From the NCBI GenBank assembly GCA_002354035.1, contig DEKU01000010.1, positions 1-35,084 of the forward strand: a stretch of DNA of 35,084 nt, given 5' to 3'. The stretch's first letter is position 1. Each line of letters starts with the position of its first letter. The position numbers and the translations under genes are program-made. Positions 8,033 to 16,550 of this stretch are shown one piece after another. The stretch is from Bacteroidales bacterium UBA2714. Its GTDB lineage: Bacteria > Bacteroidota > Bacteroidia > Bacteroidales > P3. The notes beneath the pieces are model-generated. The model had not been told where the DNA came from and did no database searches. It saw nothing but the letters and a program-made list of their open reading frames with translations.

Positions 8033-11000
8033 ATGCAATTCAGAAGAACCCACACCCCCATCCTCTGCCTCATTCTCTGCCTCATGCAGGCGGTCCCCCT
8101 CTCCGCGCAGAGCTATGCCCCCCAATCGCTGCTGGCCTCCGGCCAATGGTACAAAATACCCGTGTCCACCAGCGGAGTATATAAAGTAACCACAGCACAG
8201 CTGCCCGCGCTATCCCAAATCTCCTGCGACAAGATATGCCTTTACGGCGCACCCGGCGACATGCTTTCCGTCAGCAACACCGCTCCCCATCCCGACGACC
8301 TAACCCCGGCCGCCATTCAAATTGTCGACCTCAACGGCAACGGCCTCTTCGACTCCGACGACTACCTGCTTTTCTATGGCGAAGCCCCCAACACATGGCG
8401 ATATGTGGCGGCCGACCAACGTTTTGAATACAATGTTCACGCATACGCAAACTATAATTGTTATTATCTCACCATCGACGGCACCAGCCAAGCCCTGAAC
8501 CATGTCCAGACTCGCCAACCCTCATCCGCCACCCCCACCGACCTGCCCAACCATACCGCCGTGGCCCTTTTCCACGACGACCGCATCAACACCCATGGCG
8601 GTGGCCAGATATGGGTGTCAGACAAGTTCTCGCCCAGCTCCCCCACCCACACCTACACCCTCTCCCTCCCCTCCCCTCCTGCCGACAGCACACTGAAAGC
8701 GCGCTACGCCCTTGCCAGCATCTCCACCCTCCAATCGTCCTACCAAGCAACCCTGGGCGCCTCCACCCGCCAGCACACATTCCCCAACAGCAACAACTAC
8801 ATAATCTTCCGTGAGGAATTCTCCGCCGTCACCTCCGCCAGCAACACCTTCCAATTCACCTACCAGCCCCGCGAGGCCAACGCCGCTGGCTACTTCGACT
8901 TCATCGAACTCAACGCCCAAGTGCCACTTGTCTACCAAGGAGGGCAGCAGCTCTTCCGCAACAAAGAGCTCTTGCAAACCTCCACCCCCTGCCGCTTCAC
9001 CATCTCCGGCCTCATCCCCAACCTCCAAGTGTGGGACATCACCAACCCCTCACAGCCCTCACAACTCACCATCGCCCAATCCGGCTCCACCTTCTCCTTC
9101 CAATTCAACACCGACAGCGCCCGCACCTTCGTGGCCTTCACCCCCGCCGACGCCCTCATCCCCGCCTCCGTCGACCCCCTCCCCAACCAGAACATCCACG
9201 GTGCCACCCCGGCCGACTATATCATCGTCTCCCACCCCGACTTCCTCGACCAAGCCAACCGCCTGGCCGACCTGCACCGCACCCACCAAGGCCTCTCCGT
9301 CATGGTCGTCACCCCCGAACAAGTCTACAACGAATTCTCCTCGGGCAAACAAGACCCCGTAGCCATCCGCCAGATGCTCCGCTGCCTTAGCAGCCACAGC
9401 GACACCTCGCAGTCCAAACCCCGCTACCTGCTCCTTTTCGGCAAAGGCACCCACGACAACCGCGACATACTCGGCTTCCACCAGACCACCGTCGTCACTT
9501 ACCAGTCCCCCACCTCTTTCGACTCCGAAGGCACCGCCTTCCCCAGCGACGACCTCTATGGCCATCTCAGCGACTACGCCGCCGGCCCCTTCGAAGGCAC
9601 ACTCTCCGTCAGCATAGGCCGTCTGCCCGCCAAAAACCTGGCCGAAGCCACCCACCTCGTCGACAAAATCGAAAACTACATGCTCCGCAGCGACCTCTCC
9701 CACGACGACATCCGGGGCGACTGGCGCAACTACGTGGCCCTCCTGGCCGACGACGCCGACCCCTCCTGCCCCTACGACACCAACTTCGCCAGCGACTCCG
9801 AACGCCTGGCCCGCCGCATCAAAAACCTCTATCCCCACTTCAACATCGACCGCATCTACGCCGACGCCTATATCCAGCAGTCAGGCGCCGACGGCTCCTA
9901 CTATCCCGACGTCAACAACGCCCTGCGCCAACGCATGGACTACGGCTGCCTCCTCCTCAACTACATAGGCCACGGCTCCAGCAACTACATCGGCACCGAA
10001 CGCTTCATGGAATTCTCCGACATCGACAAATACACCAACACCGAGCGCCTCGCCTTCTTCGTCACCAGCACCTGCACCTTTGGCAAATACGACCTCGTGG
10101 GCGACATCTGCGGTGCCGAAGCCTTCATTCTGGCCGACGCCGCCGGCATCGGCATCGTCTCCGCTGCCCGGCCCATCCACCACGTGCAACGCTTCAACTC
10201 CGACGTATGCACCCACGCCCTCAACCCCGACAACTCCATCGGCGACGCCCTGCGCCTGGCCAAAAACGCCACCAGCGTCCCCCAGTGCATCACACTCCTG
10301 GGCGACCCCGCCCTCCACCTCTCCATACCCCAAAACCAAGTGGTCGTCACCCACATCAACCAAATGCCCGTCAACCCCGCCGTCACCGACTCCGCACAAG
10401 TCCTCTCACGCGTCACCGTCCAAGGCGAAATACGCGACCCCCAAGGCAACACCCTCACCGACTTCAACGGCCTCATCTACCCCATCGTCTTCGACCGCGA
10501 AGTGAACTGCCGCACCCTCGCCAACGACAACGACAGCACCGAAGTCAACTTCAAACAACAAAAAAGCATACTCTACAAAGGCCGCGAAACCGTCACCGAC
10601 GGCACCTTCTCCTACTCCTTCATCGTCCCGCGCGACGTCTCCTACCGCTACGACTACGCCAAACTCTCCCACTACGCCCGCACCCTCACCGACGACGCCA
10701 CAGGCCAATACTCCAACATCATGTTCGGCGGATTCAACGACGACATCGCCATCGGCGACCTCTACCCCGACATCCAGCTCTACATCGGCGACACCACCTT
10801 CCGCAACGGAGGCCTCACCAACGAAACCCCCACCCTCTACGCACGCCTCTCCGACTCCATCGGCATCAACGCCGCCGGCAGCGGACTCGGCCACGACATC
10901 ACCGCCCTCATCGACGGCAACCCCTACAGCACCGTCATCCTCAACGACTTCTTCGAACCCGACATCACCGACAGCCGCAACGGCCAAATACGCTACACCC

Positions 11001-11404
11001 TGGGCAAACTCGACGACGGACCCCACACCCTCACCCTCAAATGCTGGAACATCTTCAACCACTCCGCCTCCGCCACCATCCAATTCTACGTCGCCAACGA
11101 CCGCACACCCCAACTCGGCACCTTCCACGCCGCCCCCAACCCCGCCTCCCTCCAAACCACCATCCGCGTCGAACACAACCTGCCCACCACCATCCAATCC
11201 GCCTCCATCGACATCTACGACATCCGCGGCACCCTCCTGCGCACCCTCACCCCCACCATCGGCTCCTGCGTGCTCAGCGCCCCCTGGGACTTCACCGCCG
11301 CCAACGGCAGCCGTCTGCCCCGCGGCATCTACATCGCCCGCATCTCCGCCACCACCGCCGACGGCACACTCCTCACCCAAACCACCAAAATCGTACACAA
11401 CTAA
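8033..11404 (+). CDS. porU: PorU, type IX secretion sortase (C25 gingipain-like peptidase)
   Basis: A 1123-residue precursor with a signal peptide ending near PLSAQS. PorU sits on the cell surface, removes the C-terminal sorting domain of T9SS cargo and attaches the cargo to A-type LPS. The C25 catalytic pair is visible: His647 in NYIGHGSSNY and Cys681 in FFVTSTCTFGKYD, 34 residues apart as in gingipains. Upstream are the domain entry YIIVSHPDFLDQA and a LLFGKGTHDNRD segment. The last ~85 residues, from FHAAPNPAS to a final TTKIVHN strand, form a T9SS-type C-terminal domain, which PorU keeps. Length and layout match the family. It begins a plus-strand run with porV and ispF; porV follows after 68 bases. 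The coding strand is extremely C-rich, with most third codon positions C, stronger than in the genes after 13949. Confidence 0.93.
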   Translation: MQFRRTHTPILCLILCLMQAVPLSAQSYAPQSLLASGQWYKIPVSTSGVYKVTTAQLPALSQISCDKICLYGAPGDMLSVSNTAPHPDDLTPAAIQIVDLNGNGLFDSDDYLLFYGEAPNTWRYVAADQRFEYNVHAYANYNCYYLTIDGTSQALNHVQTRQPSSATPTDLPNHTAVALFHDDRINTHGGGQIWVSDKFSPSSPTHTYTLSLPSPPADSTLKARYALASISTLQSSYQATLGASTRQHTFPNSNNYIIFREEFSAVTSASNTFQFTYQPREANAAGYFDFIELNAQVPLVYQGGQQLFRNKELLQTSTPCRFTISGLIPNLQVWDITNPSQPSQLTIAQSGSTFSFQFNTDSARTFVAFTPADALIPASVDPLPNQNIHGATPADYIIVSHPDFLDQANRLADLHRTHQGLSVMVVTPEQVYNEFSSGKQDPVAIRQMLRCLSSHSDTSQSKPRYLLLFGKGTHDNRDILGFHQTTVVTYQSPTSFDSEGTAFPSDDLYGHLSDYAAGPFEGTLSVSIGRLPAKNLAEATHLVDKIENYMLRSDLSHDDIRGDWRNYVALLADDADPSCPYDTNFASDSERLARRIKNLYPHFNIDRIYADAYIQQSGADGSYYPDVNNALRQRMDYGCLLLNYIGHGSSNYIGTERFMEFSDIDKYTNTERLAFFVTSTCTFGKYDLVGDICGAEAFILADAAGIGIVSAARPIHHVQRFNSDVCTHALNPDNSIGDALRLAKNATSVPQCITLLGDPALHLSIPQNQVVVTHINQMPVNPAVTDSAQVLSRVTVQGEIRDPQGNTLTDFNGLIYPIVFDREVNCRTLANDNDSTEVNFKQQKSILYKGRETVTDGTFSYSFIVPRDVSYRYDYAKLSHYARTLTDDATGQYSNIMFGGFNDDIAIGDLYPDIQLYIGDTTFRNGGLTNETPTLYARLSDSIGINAAGSGLGHDITALIDGNPYSTVILNDFFEPDITDSRNGQIRYTLGKLDDGPHTLTLKCWNIFNHSASATIQFYVANDRTPQLGTFHAAPNPASLQTTIRVEHNLPTTIQSASIDIYDIRGTLLRTLTPTIGSCVLSAPWDFTAANGSRLPRGIYIARISATTADGTLLTQTTKIVHN

Positions 11405-11425
11405 AATAAACACCCCATACAATAA

Positions 11426-11445
11426 AAAACGGCCCTCGCCGTTTT
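11426..11445 (+). terminator. Short hairpin between porU and porV, possible attenuator
   Basis: AAAACGGC (11426-11433), loop CCTC and GCCGTTTT (11438-11445) form a perfect 8-bp stem with only four trailing T residues before CAAGG. It could reduce read-through from porU to porV or mark processing of the shared transcript. A full stop is unlikely because no separate porV promoter is evident in the 27 bases that remain. Confidence 0.4.
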
Positions 11446-11472
11446 CAAGGCATTATTACGAAAACGACACAA

Positions 11473-12681
11473 ATGAAAAGGACAACACTCATCATCATTT
11501 CATGCCTCATAGCGTCAAGCTTGGCAAACACCATCATCGCACAAACACCCGCCGGTCTCACCGGCCAAACCAAAAACTATATCTCCACCGGCATGCCCAT
11601 CCTCCTCATCGCCCCCGACGCCACCTCCGCCGGCATGGGCGACGCAGGCGTAGCCTCCACCCCCGACATCTACTCCGCACACTGGAACAACGCCAAATTC
11701 GCCTTCATCGACGGCAACTTCGGCTTAGGCACCACCTACACCCCCTGGCTCCGCAACCTCAAAGTGTCAGACATGAACCTCCTCTACCTCGGAGCCTTCA
11801 AACGCATCAACAGCCGCAGCACCGTCGCCGCATCACTCACCTACTTCTCACTCGGCGAAATCCAAGGCACCGACGAACAAGGTCAAAGCCGCGGCACCAT
11901 GCACCCCAACGAATTCGCAGCCGACGTCACCTACGCCATGAAACTCAACGACCGCCTCTCCCTTGGCGCCACCGGCCGCTACATCCATTCCGACCTCACC
12001 AACGGCCAGTCCATCTCCGACGGCAACGGCTACGTCACCACCCAGCCTGCCACCAGCATCGCCGCCGACCTCGGCGTCTATTGGCAGAGCCCCATCGACA
12101 AAACCCAAGACCTCGCACTCGGCGCCTTCATCAGCAACCTCGGCGCCAAACTCTCCTACTCCAACGACGACACCAAAAAAGAATTCCTGCCCGCCAACCT
12201 GCGCATCGGCGGCCGCTACACCAACCACCTCGATGAATCCAACGAAATCACCCTCCTGGTCGACGCCAACAAACTCCTCGTCCCCACACCCCCCATCTCC
12301 GTAGGCGAAGAAACCTACAGCGACTACTACAGCGACCGCATCGAATACTACAACACCGGTGTTGTCCGCGGCGCCCTCCAGTCCTTCTACGACGCCCCAG
12401 GCGGCATATCCGAAGAGCTGCGCGAAATCCAGCTCTCCGCCGGTGCCGAATACTGGTACAAACAAACCCTCGCCGCCCGCGCCGGCTACTTCTACGAAAG
12501 CGCCACCAAAGGCGGCCGCCAGTACCTCACCTTCGGCTTTGGGCTGCGCTACAACATCCTCCAGTTCGACATCTCCTACCTCGTCCCCACCACCAGCTTC
12601 AGCAGCAACCCCCTCTCCAACACCATCCGCATCTCACTCACCGTCAACTTCAAATCGGCCAAAACCGTACCAACCATCTAA
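11473..12681 (+). CDS. porV: PorV (LptO), T9SS outer-membrane shuttle protein
   Basis: A 402-residue outer-membrane beta-barrel of the PorV/LptO family with a signal peptide ending near IIAQT. The mature N-terminus carries the family signature: a PILLIAPDATSAGMGDAGVAS loop region with a downstream HWNNAKFAF strand, recalling FadL-like barrels. Closing strands include YLTFGFGLRYNILQFDISY and a final TIRISLTVNF. PorV collects folded cargo from the SprA translocon and hands it to PorU for cleavage and LPS attachment, so its position straight after porU is functional. The length matches the family (about 390-400). Codon use is as C-rich as in porU. ispF starts only 4 bases after the stop, so the three genes are probably one transcript. 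Confidence 0.93.
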   Translation: MKRTTLIIISCLIASSLANTIIAQTPAGLTGQTKNYISTGMPILLIAPDATSAGMGDAGVASTPDIYSAHWNNAKFAFIDGNFGLGTTYTPWLRNLKVSDMNLLYLGAFKRINSRSTVAASLTYFSLGEIQGTDEQGQSRGTMHPNEFAADVTYAMKLNDRLSLGATGRYIHSDLTNGQSISDGNGYVTTQPATSIAADLGVYWQSPIDKTQDLALGAFISNLGAKLSYSNDDTKKEFLPANLRIGGRYTNHLDESNEITLLVDANKLLVPTPPISVGEETYSDYYSDRIEYYNTGVVRGALQSFYDAPGGISEELREIQLSAGAEYWYKQTLAARAGYFYESATKGGRQYLTFGFGLRYNILQFDISYLVPTTSFSSNPLSNTIRISLTVNFKSAKTVPTI

Positions 12682-12685
12682 CCCC

Positions 12686-13174
12686 ATGCGCATAGGAATA
12701 GGATACGACGTACACCAACTCGTCCCCGACCGCAAACTGTGGCTCGGCGGCATCGACATCCCCCACACCCATGGCCTCATGGGCCACTCCGACGCCGACG
12801 TGCTGCTCCACGCCATCTGCGACGCACTCCTCGGCGCCGCCGCCCTGGGCGACATCGGCCAACACTTCCCCGACAACGACCCCCAGTACAAAAACATCGA
12901 CAGCAAAATCCTCCTCAGCCGCACCAACCAGCTGCTGCTGAACCACGGCCTCCGCGTAGGCAACATCGACAGCATCATCGTGGCCCAAAAACCCAAGCTG
13001 GCCCCCTACATCCCACAAATGCGCCAAACCATCGCCCACCTGCTCAGCATCGACCTCGCCCAAGTATCGGTCAAAGCCACCACCACCGAACACCTCGGCT
13101 TCGAAGGCCGCCAAGAAGGCATCAGCGCCCACGCCGTAGCCCTCCTCCTCCCGCTCACACTCACCCAACAATAA
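12686..13174 (+). CDS. ispF: IspF, 2-C-methyl-D-erythritol 2,4-cyclodiphosphate synthase
   Basis: A 162-residue cytosolic enzyme of the MEP isoprenoid pathway that converts CDP-methylerythritol 2-phosphate to methylerythritol cyclodiphosphate with release of CMP. The zinc ligands Asp8, His10 (YDVHQ) and His42 (HSDADVLLHAI) are all present, as are DIGQHFPD and the C-terminal KATTTEHLGFEGRQEGI signature. The frame is open further upstream, inside porV, but the ATG at 12686 gives the exact family length. It begins 4 bases after the porV stop. The porU-porV-ispF order is the one I recall from Porphyromonas gingivalis, so the linkage is old, although no functional tie to secretion is known. Confidence 0.95.
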   Translation: MRIGIGYDVHQLVPDRKLWLGGIDIPHTHGLMGHSDADVLLHAICDALLGAAALGDIGQHFPDNDPQYKNIDSKILLSRTNQLLLNHGLRVGNIDSIIVAQKPKLAPYIPQMRQTIAHLLSIDLAQVSVKATTTEHLGFEGRQEGISAHAVALLLPLTLTQQ

Positions 13175-13186
13175 CCACCCTACACT

Positions 13187-13468
13187 ATGGAAACACCCAA
13201 AATTTCACCCCAAACCAACGACGAAGCCGCCGTGCTCGAAGACTCCGGCTGCAGCCTCGTCCTCCACAACGACGACGTCCACACCTTCGACTACGTCATC
13301 AAATCGCTTGTCGACATCTGCCGCATCACCTACGAGCAAGCCGAGCAATGCGCCATCCTCGTCCACTGCCACGGCAAATGCACCGTCAAACACGGCAGCT
13401 ACGACACCCTCCTGCCCATGCACACCGCCCTGCTCGACAAACAACTCACCTCCGAGATAGTCAAATAG
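13187..13468 (+). CDS. clpS: ClpS, ATP-dependent Clp protease adaptor
   Basis: A 93-residue protein. After a short acidic extension, the core begins SLVLHNDDVHTFDYVI, the ClpS substrate-binding signature containing the NDD motif, followed by a helix with TYEQAEQCAILVH and the HCHGKCTVKHGSYD strand-turn. ClpS delivers N-degron substrates to the ClpAP/ClpCP protease. The start at 13187 lies 12 bases after the ispF stop, so it is probably in the same transcript. The C-rich codon bias of porU-porV-ispF continues to the end of this gene and stops with it. Confidence 0.93.
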   Translation: METPKISPQTNDEAAVLEDSGCSLVLHNDDVHTFDYVIKSLVDICRITYEQAEQCAILVHCHGKCTVKHGSYDTLLPMHTALLDKQLTSEIVK

Positions 13469-13597
13469 CATCCCCCCTGCCCCGCCGCAGGCGCCCCCTC
13501 CTCATCCAGTCCCAACCCCACGCCTCGTACCCCGGCGCGCCCCTCAGCCTTGTCTCCTTGCCCAACATTTCCCCACCATTTCTACTCCTTTTAGCCC

Positions 13598-13627
13598 CTA
13601 TTTCTCCTCTTACCAGAGAATAAATAG
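13598..13627. repeat. Palindromic dispersed element, copy 1
   Basis: The outer arms CTATTT (13598-13603) and AAATAG (13622-13627) and the inner arms CTCT/AGAG form an interrupted hairpin, followed by GAAACTAAA. The same architecture, including the GAAAC-AAA tail, is found at 29169-29201 with changes in the loop and inner stem. Both copies are intergenic and in the same orientation. Confidence 0.55.
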
Positions 13628-13899
13628 AAACTAAATCTAAAAGAAATAGTGGAGAAATAGCGGACCTGGAGCGAACGTGGAAACACCGATGAACCCATCA
13701 CCGCCGGAGCCACTCCGTCCGTAGGACGGAGCTCCGAAGTTCGCTGTCCTGATCCTCACGGGCCAAACTCCGGCTCAACCATTCCTAAAGGAGCCAATAA
13801 CAGACATTCAACTTGTTGATTTTGCACATCATAATAAGAGCCACCGGAGGCGGGGTAAAAAAAATGATTGCTGGTTGGGGCAATATCGAAAAAAATTTG

Positions 13900-13908
13900 T
13901 ATCTTTGC
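13900..13908 (+). promoter_or_regulatory. -7 promoter box of the nfeD-floA unit
   Basis: TATCTTTGC matches the Bacteroidota -7 consensus TAnnTTTG exactly and lies about 40 bases before the nfeD start. A TTG at 13875-13877 is upstream, but the spacing of 22 bases is longer than usual, so the -33 element is weak. Confidence 0.65.
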
Positions 13909-13948
13909 AAATTGAAAACAACAACAATTAAACAAAACTTCCAACAAA

Positions 13949-14428
13949 ATGACACCTACATTGATTATCATTGTGCTTGTGGTGGGGCTGCTGCTCCTGA
14001 CCCTTGAGATTGTGGCCATACCCGGAGGTTTTGCCGGTGCCATCGGCTTCCTGATGACAGCTTTTGGTGTGTGGCAGAGCTATCTGTGGCTGGGCACGAC
14101 TGGCGGAACGATCGTGCTGGGCTGCTGCGTGGCCATCTGCATAATCCTGCTGGCCATATTCATGAAAACCAAGACATGGAAAAAATTCAGTCTGAACGAG
14201 GAGTCGGACAGCACCGTCAACCAAATCGACGACCCCGCCATAGCGGTGGGCTCACGCGGCACCACCGTGGCGCGTCTGGCCCCGACGGGCAAGGCCTTGA
14301 TAGACGGGAAGCTGGTGGAGGTGCACGCCATCAATAAATTCATCGACCAGGACCGCCCCATCGAAGTGGTGGCCATCGAGGGTTACCGCATCGATGTGCG
14401 CGAATCGGGCGACAACCGCTTCGAATAG
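13949..14428 (+). CDS. NfeD-like membrane protein
   Basis: A 159-residue protein with two or three hydrophobic segments in the first ~75 residues (TLIIIVLVVGLLLLTLEIV, then IPGGFAGAIGFLM and TIVLGCCVAICIILLAIF). These are followed by a soluble OB-fold domain recognisable from GSRGTTVARLAPTGKALIDGKLVEV and a final EVVAIEGYRIDVRE strand. This is the short NfeD form that lacks the ClpP-like protease domain. Short NfeD proteins are nearly always encoded next to a flotillin-like protein and take part in membrane microdomain organisation, and here floA follows after 56 bases. A good promoter box precedes it. Confidence 0.88.
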   Translation: MTPTLIIIVLVVGLLLLTLEIVAIPGGFAGAIGFLMTAFGVWQSYLWLGTTGGTIVLGCCVAICIILLAIFMKTKTWKKFSLNEESDSTVNQIDDPAIAVGSRGTTVARLAPTGKALIDGKLVEVHAINKFIDQDRPIEVVAIEGYRIDVRESGDNRFE

Positions 14429-14484
14429 GTCGCACGAACGAACAATACCGAACAATCAATTATTAACCTTAAAAACAAATAATC

Positions 14485-15483
14485 ATGTCATTACCAGGAA
14501 TTATAGTGCTGAGTACAGTGATTATCATCCTGCTCATCATCTTCCTTTATTTGGTGCCGGTGGGACTGTGGTTCCAGGCACTCGTGTCGGGTGTGCACAC
14601 CTCGTTGATTCAACTGATGTTTATGCGTTTCCGCAAGGTGCCGCCCAGTGTCATTGTGAACAATATGATCAATGCCACCAAGGCGGGTCTGAAACTGTCG
14701 CAGAACGAGCTGGAGGCCCACTATCTGGCCGGAGGCAATGTGACCAACGTGGTGCAGGCGCTCATCTCGTCAAGCAAAGCCAACATGAACCTTGATTTCC
14801 GCACCGCCACAGCCATCGACCTGGCTGGTCGCGACGTGCTGAAAGCCGTGCAGACATCGGTGAATCCCAAGGTGATCGACACGCCGCCGGTGGCCGCCGT
14901 GGCCAAGGATGGCATTCAGCTCATTGCCAAGGCGCGCGTCACCGTGCGCACCAACATTAAGCAGTTGGTGGGCGGAGCCAGCGAGGAGACAATTCTGGCC
15001 CGTGTGGGCGAAGGCATCGTGTCGTCCATCGGCTCGGCGCTGAGCCACAAGCAGGTGCTCGAAAACCCCGACAGCATATCGAAACTGGTGCTCACCAAGG
15101 GTCTGGACAGCGGCACGGCGTTTGAGATTCTCTCCATCGATATAGCTGATATCGATGTGGGCAAGAACATCGGAGCCCAGTTGCAGATGGACCAGGCCAA
15201 CGCCGACAAGAACATAGCCCAGGCCAAGGCCGAGGAGCGCCGCGCCATGGCAGTGGCTTCGGAGCAGGAGATGAAGGCCAAGGCACAGGAGGCCCGCGCC
15301 AAGGTGATCGAGGCCGAGGCAGAAGTGCCCAAGGCTATGGCCGACGCGTTCCGCAGCGGCAATCTGGGCATCATGGACTACTACCGCATGAAAAACATAC
15401 AGGCCGACACGGACATGCGCGAGAGCATTGCCAAGCCGGCAGGTGCCAAAGCCATGCCCCAAAAGCCCGGGACGGAGAAATAG
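14485..15483 (+). CDS. floA: FloA, flotillin-like membrane scaffold protein
   Basis: A 332-residue protein that begins with a hydrophobic hairpin (IIVLSTVIIILLIIFLYLVPVGLW), followed by the SPFH domain with FMRFRKVPPSVIVNNMI, the characteristic TAIDLAGRDVLKAVQTSVNPKVI stretch and GVEGI-like ARVGEGIVSSIGSA. After ~residue 230 an alanine/glutamate-rich coiled coil (AQAKAEERRAMAVASEQEMKA) drives oligomerisation. FloA forms membrane microdomains that gather signalling and transport proteins. The pairing with nfeD upstream is the conserved arrangement. The start at 14485 places the membrane hairpin at the very N-terminus, as in characterised members. Confidence 0.95.
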   Translation: MSLPGIIVLSTVIIILLIIFLYLVPVGLWFQALVSGVHTSLIQLMFMRFRKVPPSVIVNNMINATKAGLKLSQNELEAHYLAGGNVTNVVQALISSSKANMNLDFRTATAIDLAGRDVLKAVQTSVNPKVIDTPPVAAVAKDGIQLIAKARVTVRTNIKQLVGGASEETILARVGEGIVSSIGSALSHKQVLENPDSISKLVLTKGLDSGTAFEILSIDIADIDVGKNIGAQLQMDQANADKNIAQAKAEERRAMAVASEQEMKAKAQEARAKVIEAEAEVPKAMADAFRSGNLGIMDYYRMKNIQADTDMRESIAKPAGAKAMPQKPGTEK

Positions 15484-15497
15484 TTTTACGCACTGAC

Positions 15498-16517
15498 ATG
15501 AGACGCTTGGTGTCTATCCTGTTGGTGCTTGCAATGGCAGCGGGTTGTGCATCGGCACAACGGCTGCCATTGCGTTTCAGAGCCGACGGGACGTTTAAAA
15601 TTGTCCAGTTCACCGACCTGCACTACATCCACGGCAACCCCCACGCCCTGCGGGCACTGGCACGCATGCGCGAGGTGGTGAAGGCGGAGCAGCCGGACCT
15701 GGTGGTGGTGACGGGCGACATGATATTTGGCCAGCCCGCCGAGCAAAGCATGAGGGATGTGGCGCAATGTCTGGACAGCCTGGGGGTGCCGTTCTGCACC
15801 ACTTTCGGCAATCACGACGAGGAATTCGGGCTGAGCCACGACGAGTTGTACCGCCTGCTGCACACCCACCACAATGTGGAGCCGGAGCATGAGGCGGGGA
15901 CGGAGTATGACTATGTGCTGCGGATTAAGGGCAGCCGCGACGACAGCACCCGCGCAGCCATCTACTGCCTCGACTCGCACAACAAGAGCCAGAGCCGTCT
16001 GGTGGGAGGATATGCATGGCTGACGCGGAGCCAGATAGCGTGGTACCGCGCCGAAAGCCAGCGGCTGACTGGCGAAAATGGGGGCCGTCCCCTGCCCTCG
16101 TTGGCCTTTTTCCACATCCCGCTGCCCGAGTTCGAGACCGCTTTCTGCAAGCCCGACACATGGGTTATCGGCGCCCGGATGGAGGAGGTGTGCTGCCCAA
16201 GGCTGAACAGTGGCATGTTCGATGCCATGAAGAAGGGGGGCGATGTGATGGGGATATTCTGTGGCCACGACCACAACAACGACTATGCCGTGATGTGGAA
16301 AGGCATATTGCTGGCCTACGGGCGATATACGGGTGGCAACACGGTGTATAACGATCTGGTGGGAGGAAACGGCGCAAGGGTGATTGTGCTGCACGAGGGC
16401 CAGCGGACTTTCGAGACATGGCTGCGCCTGAAGCACGGCACTATTCGGAACCGGTTGAGGGTACCCGACAATTTTGCTTGGAGCGACCCAACGAAACGCC
16501 CGGTTGAGAGGGACTGA
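15498..16517 (+). CDS. Secreted calcineurin-like metallophosphoesterase
   Basis: A 339-residue exported enzyme with all five metallophosphoesterase blocks: FTDLHY (Asp40, His42), VVVTGDMIF, FGNHDEEF, FFHIPLPE and CGHDHNND. These ligate two metal ions and hydrolyse phosphomonoesters or diesters. The closest described group is the Dcr2/purple-acid-phosphatase-like type common in Bacteroidetes; the substrate is not predictable. The N-terminus MRRLVSILLVLAMAAGCASAQ can be read as a lipoprotein signal (Cys17) or a signal peptidase I site after ASA, so the location is periplasmic or outer-membrane bound. It starts 15 bases after floA and is probably transcribed from the nfeD promoter. There is no T9SS sorting domain. 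Confidence 0.88.
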   Translation: MRRLVSILLVLAMAAGCASAQRLPLRFRADGTFKIVQFTDLHYIHGNPHALRALARMREVVKAEQPDLVVVTGDMIFGQPAEQSMRDVAQCLDSLGVPFCTTFGNHDEEFGLSHDELYRLLHTHHNVEPEHEAGTEYDYVLRIKGSRDDSTRAAIYCLDSHNKSQSRLVGGYAWLTRSQIAWYRAESQRLTGENGGRPLPSLAFFHIPLPEFETAFCKPDTWVIGARMEEVCCPRLNSGMFDAMKKGGDVMGIFCGHDHNNDYAVMWKGILLAYGRYTGGNTVYNDLVGGNGARVIVLHEGQRTFETWLRLKHGTIRNRLRVPDNFAWSDPTKRPVERD

Positions 16518-16550
16518 AACTGATTAAAGGATTATTTACTCAATAAAGAA

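Larger units (their letters stand above)
13469..13948. other. 480-base intergenic region between clpS and nfeD
   Basis: I see no gene here. From left to right there is a C-rich tail (13469-13560), one copy of a palindromic element shared with 29169-29201 (13598-13627), a perfect 8-bp hairpin CTCCGTCC/GGACGGAG with loop GTA at 13713-13731 but no U-tract, and the promoter of nfeD (13900-13908). The strand composition changes across this region from C-rich to G-rich on the plus strand. Confidence 0.55.

Noticed and set aside
7718..8184. Plus-strand frames of about 95 residues ahead of and overlapping the porU start
   Set aside because: They are Pro/Arg/Ser-rich with no recognisable pattern, one overlaps the porU signal peptide region in another frame, and the C-rich composition explains the lack of stops.
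9059..11422. Long frames on both strands within porU (G/V-rich on minus, Arg/Pro/His-rich on plus)
   Set aside because: The extreme C bias of porU removes stop codons in other frames. The products are low-complexity, while the porU frame has catalytic residues and family motifs.
13713..13731. Hairpin CTCCGTCC/GGACGGAG considered as the clpS terminator
   Set aside because: It lies 245 bases past the stop and lacks a U-tract, so it is noted only as part of the intergenic region.
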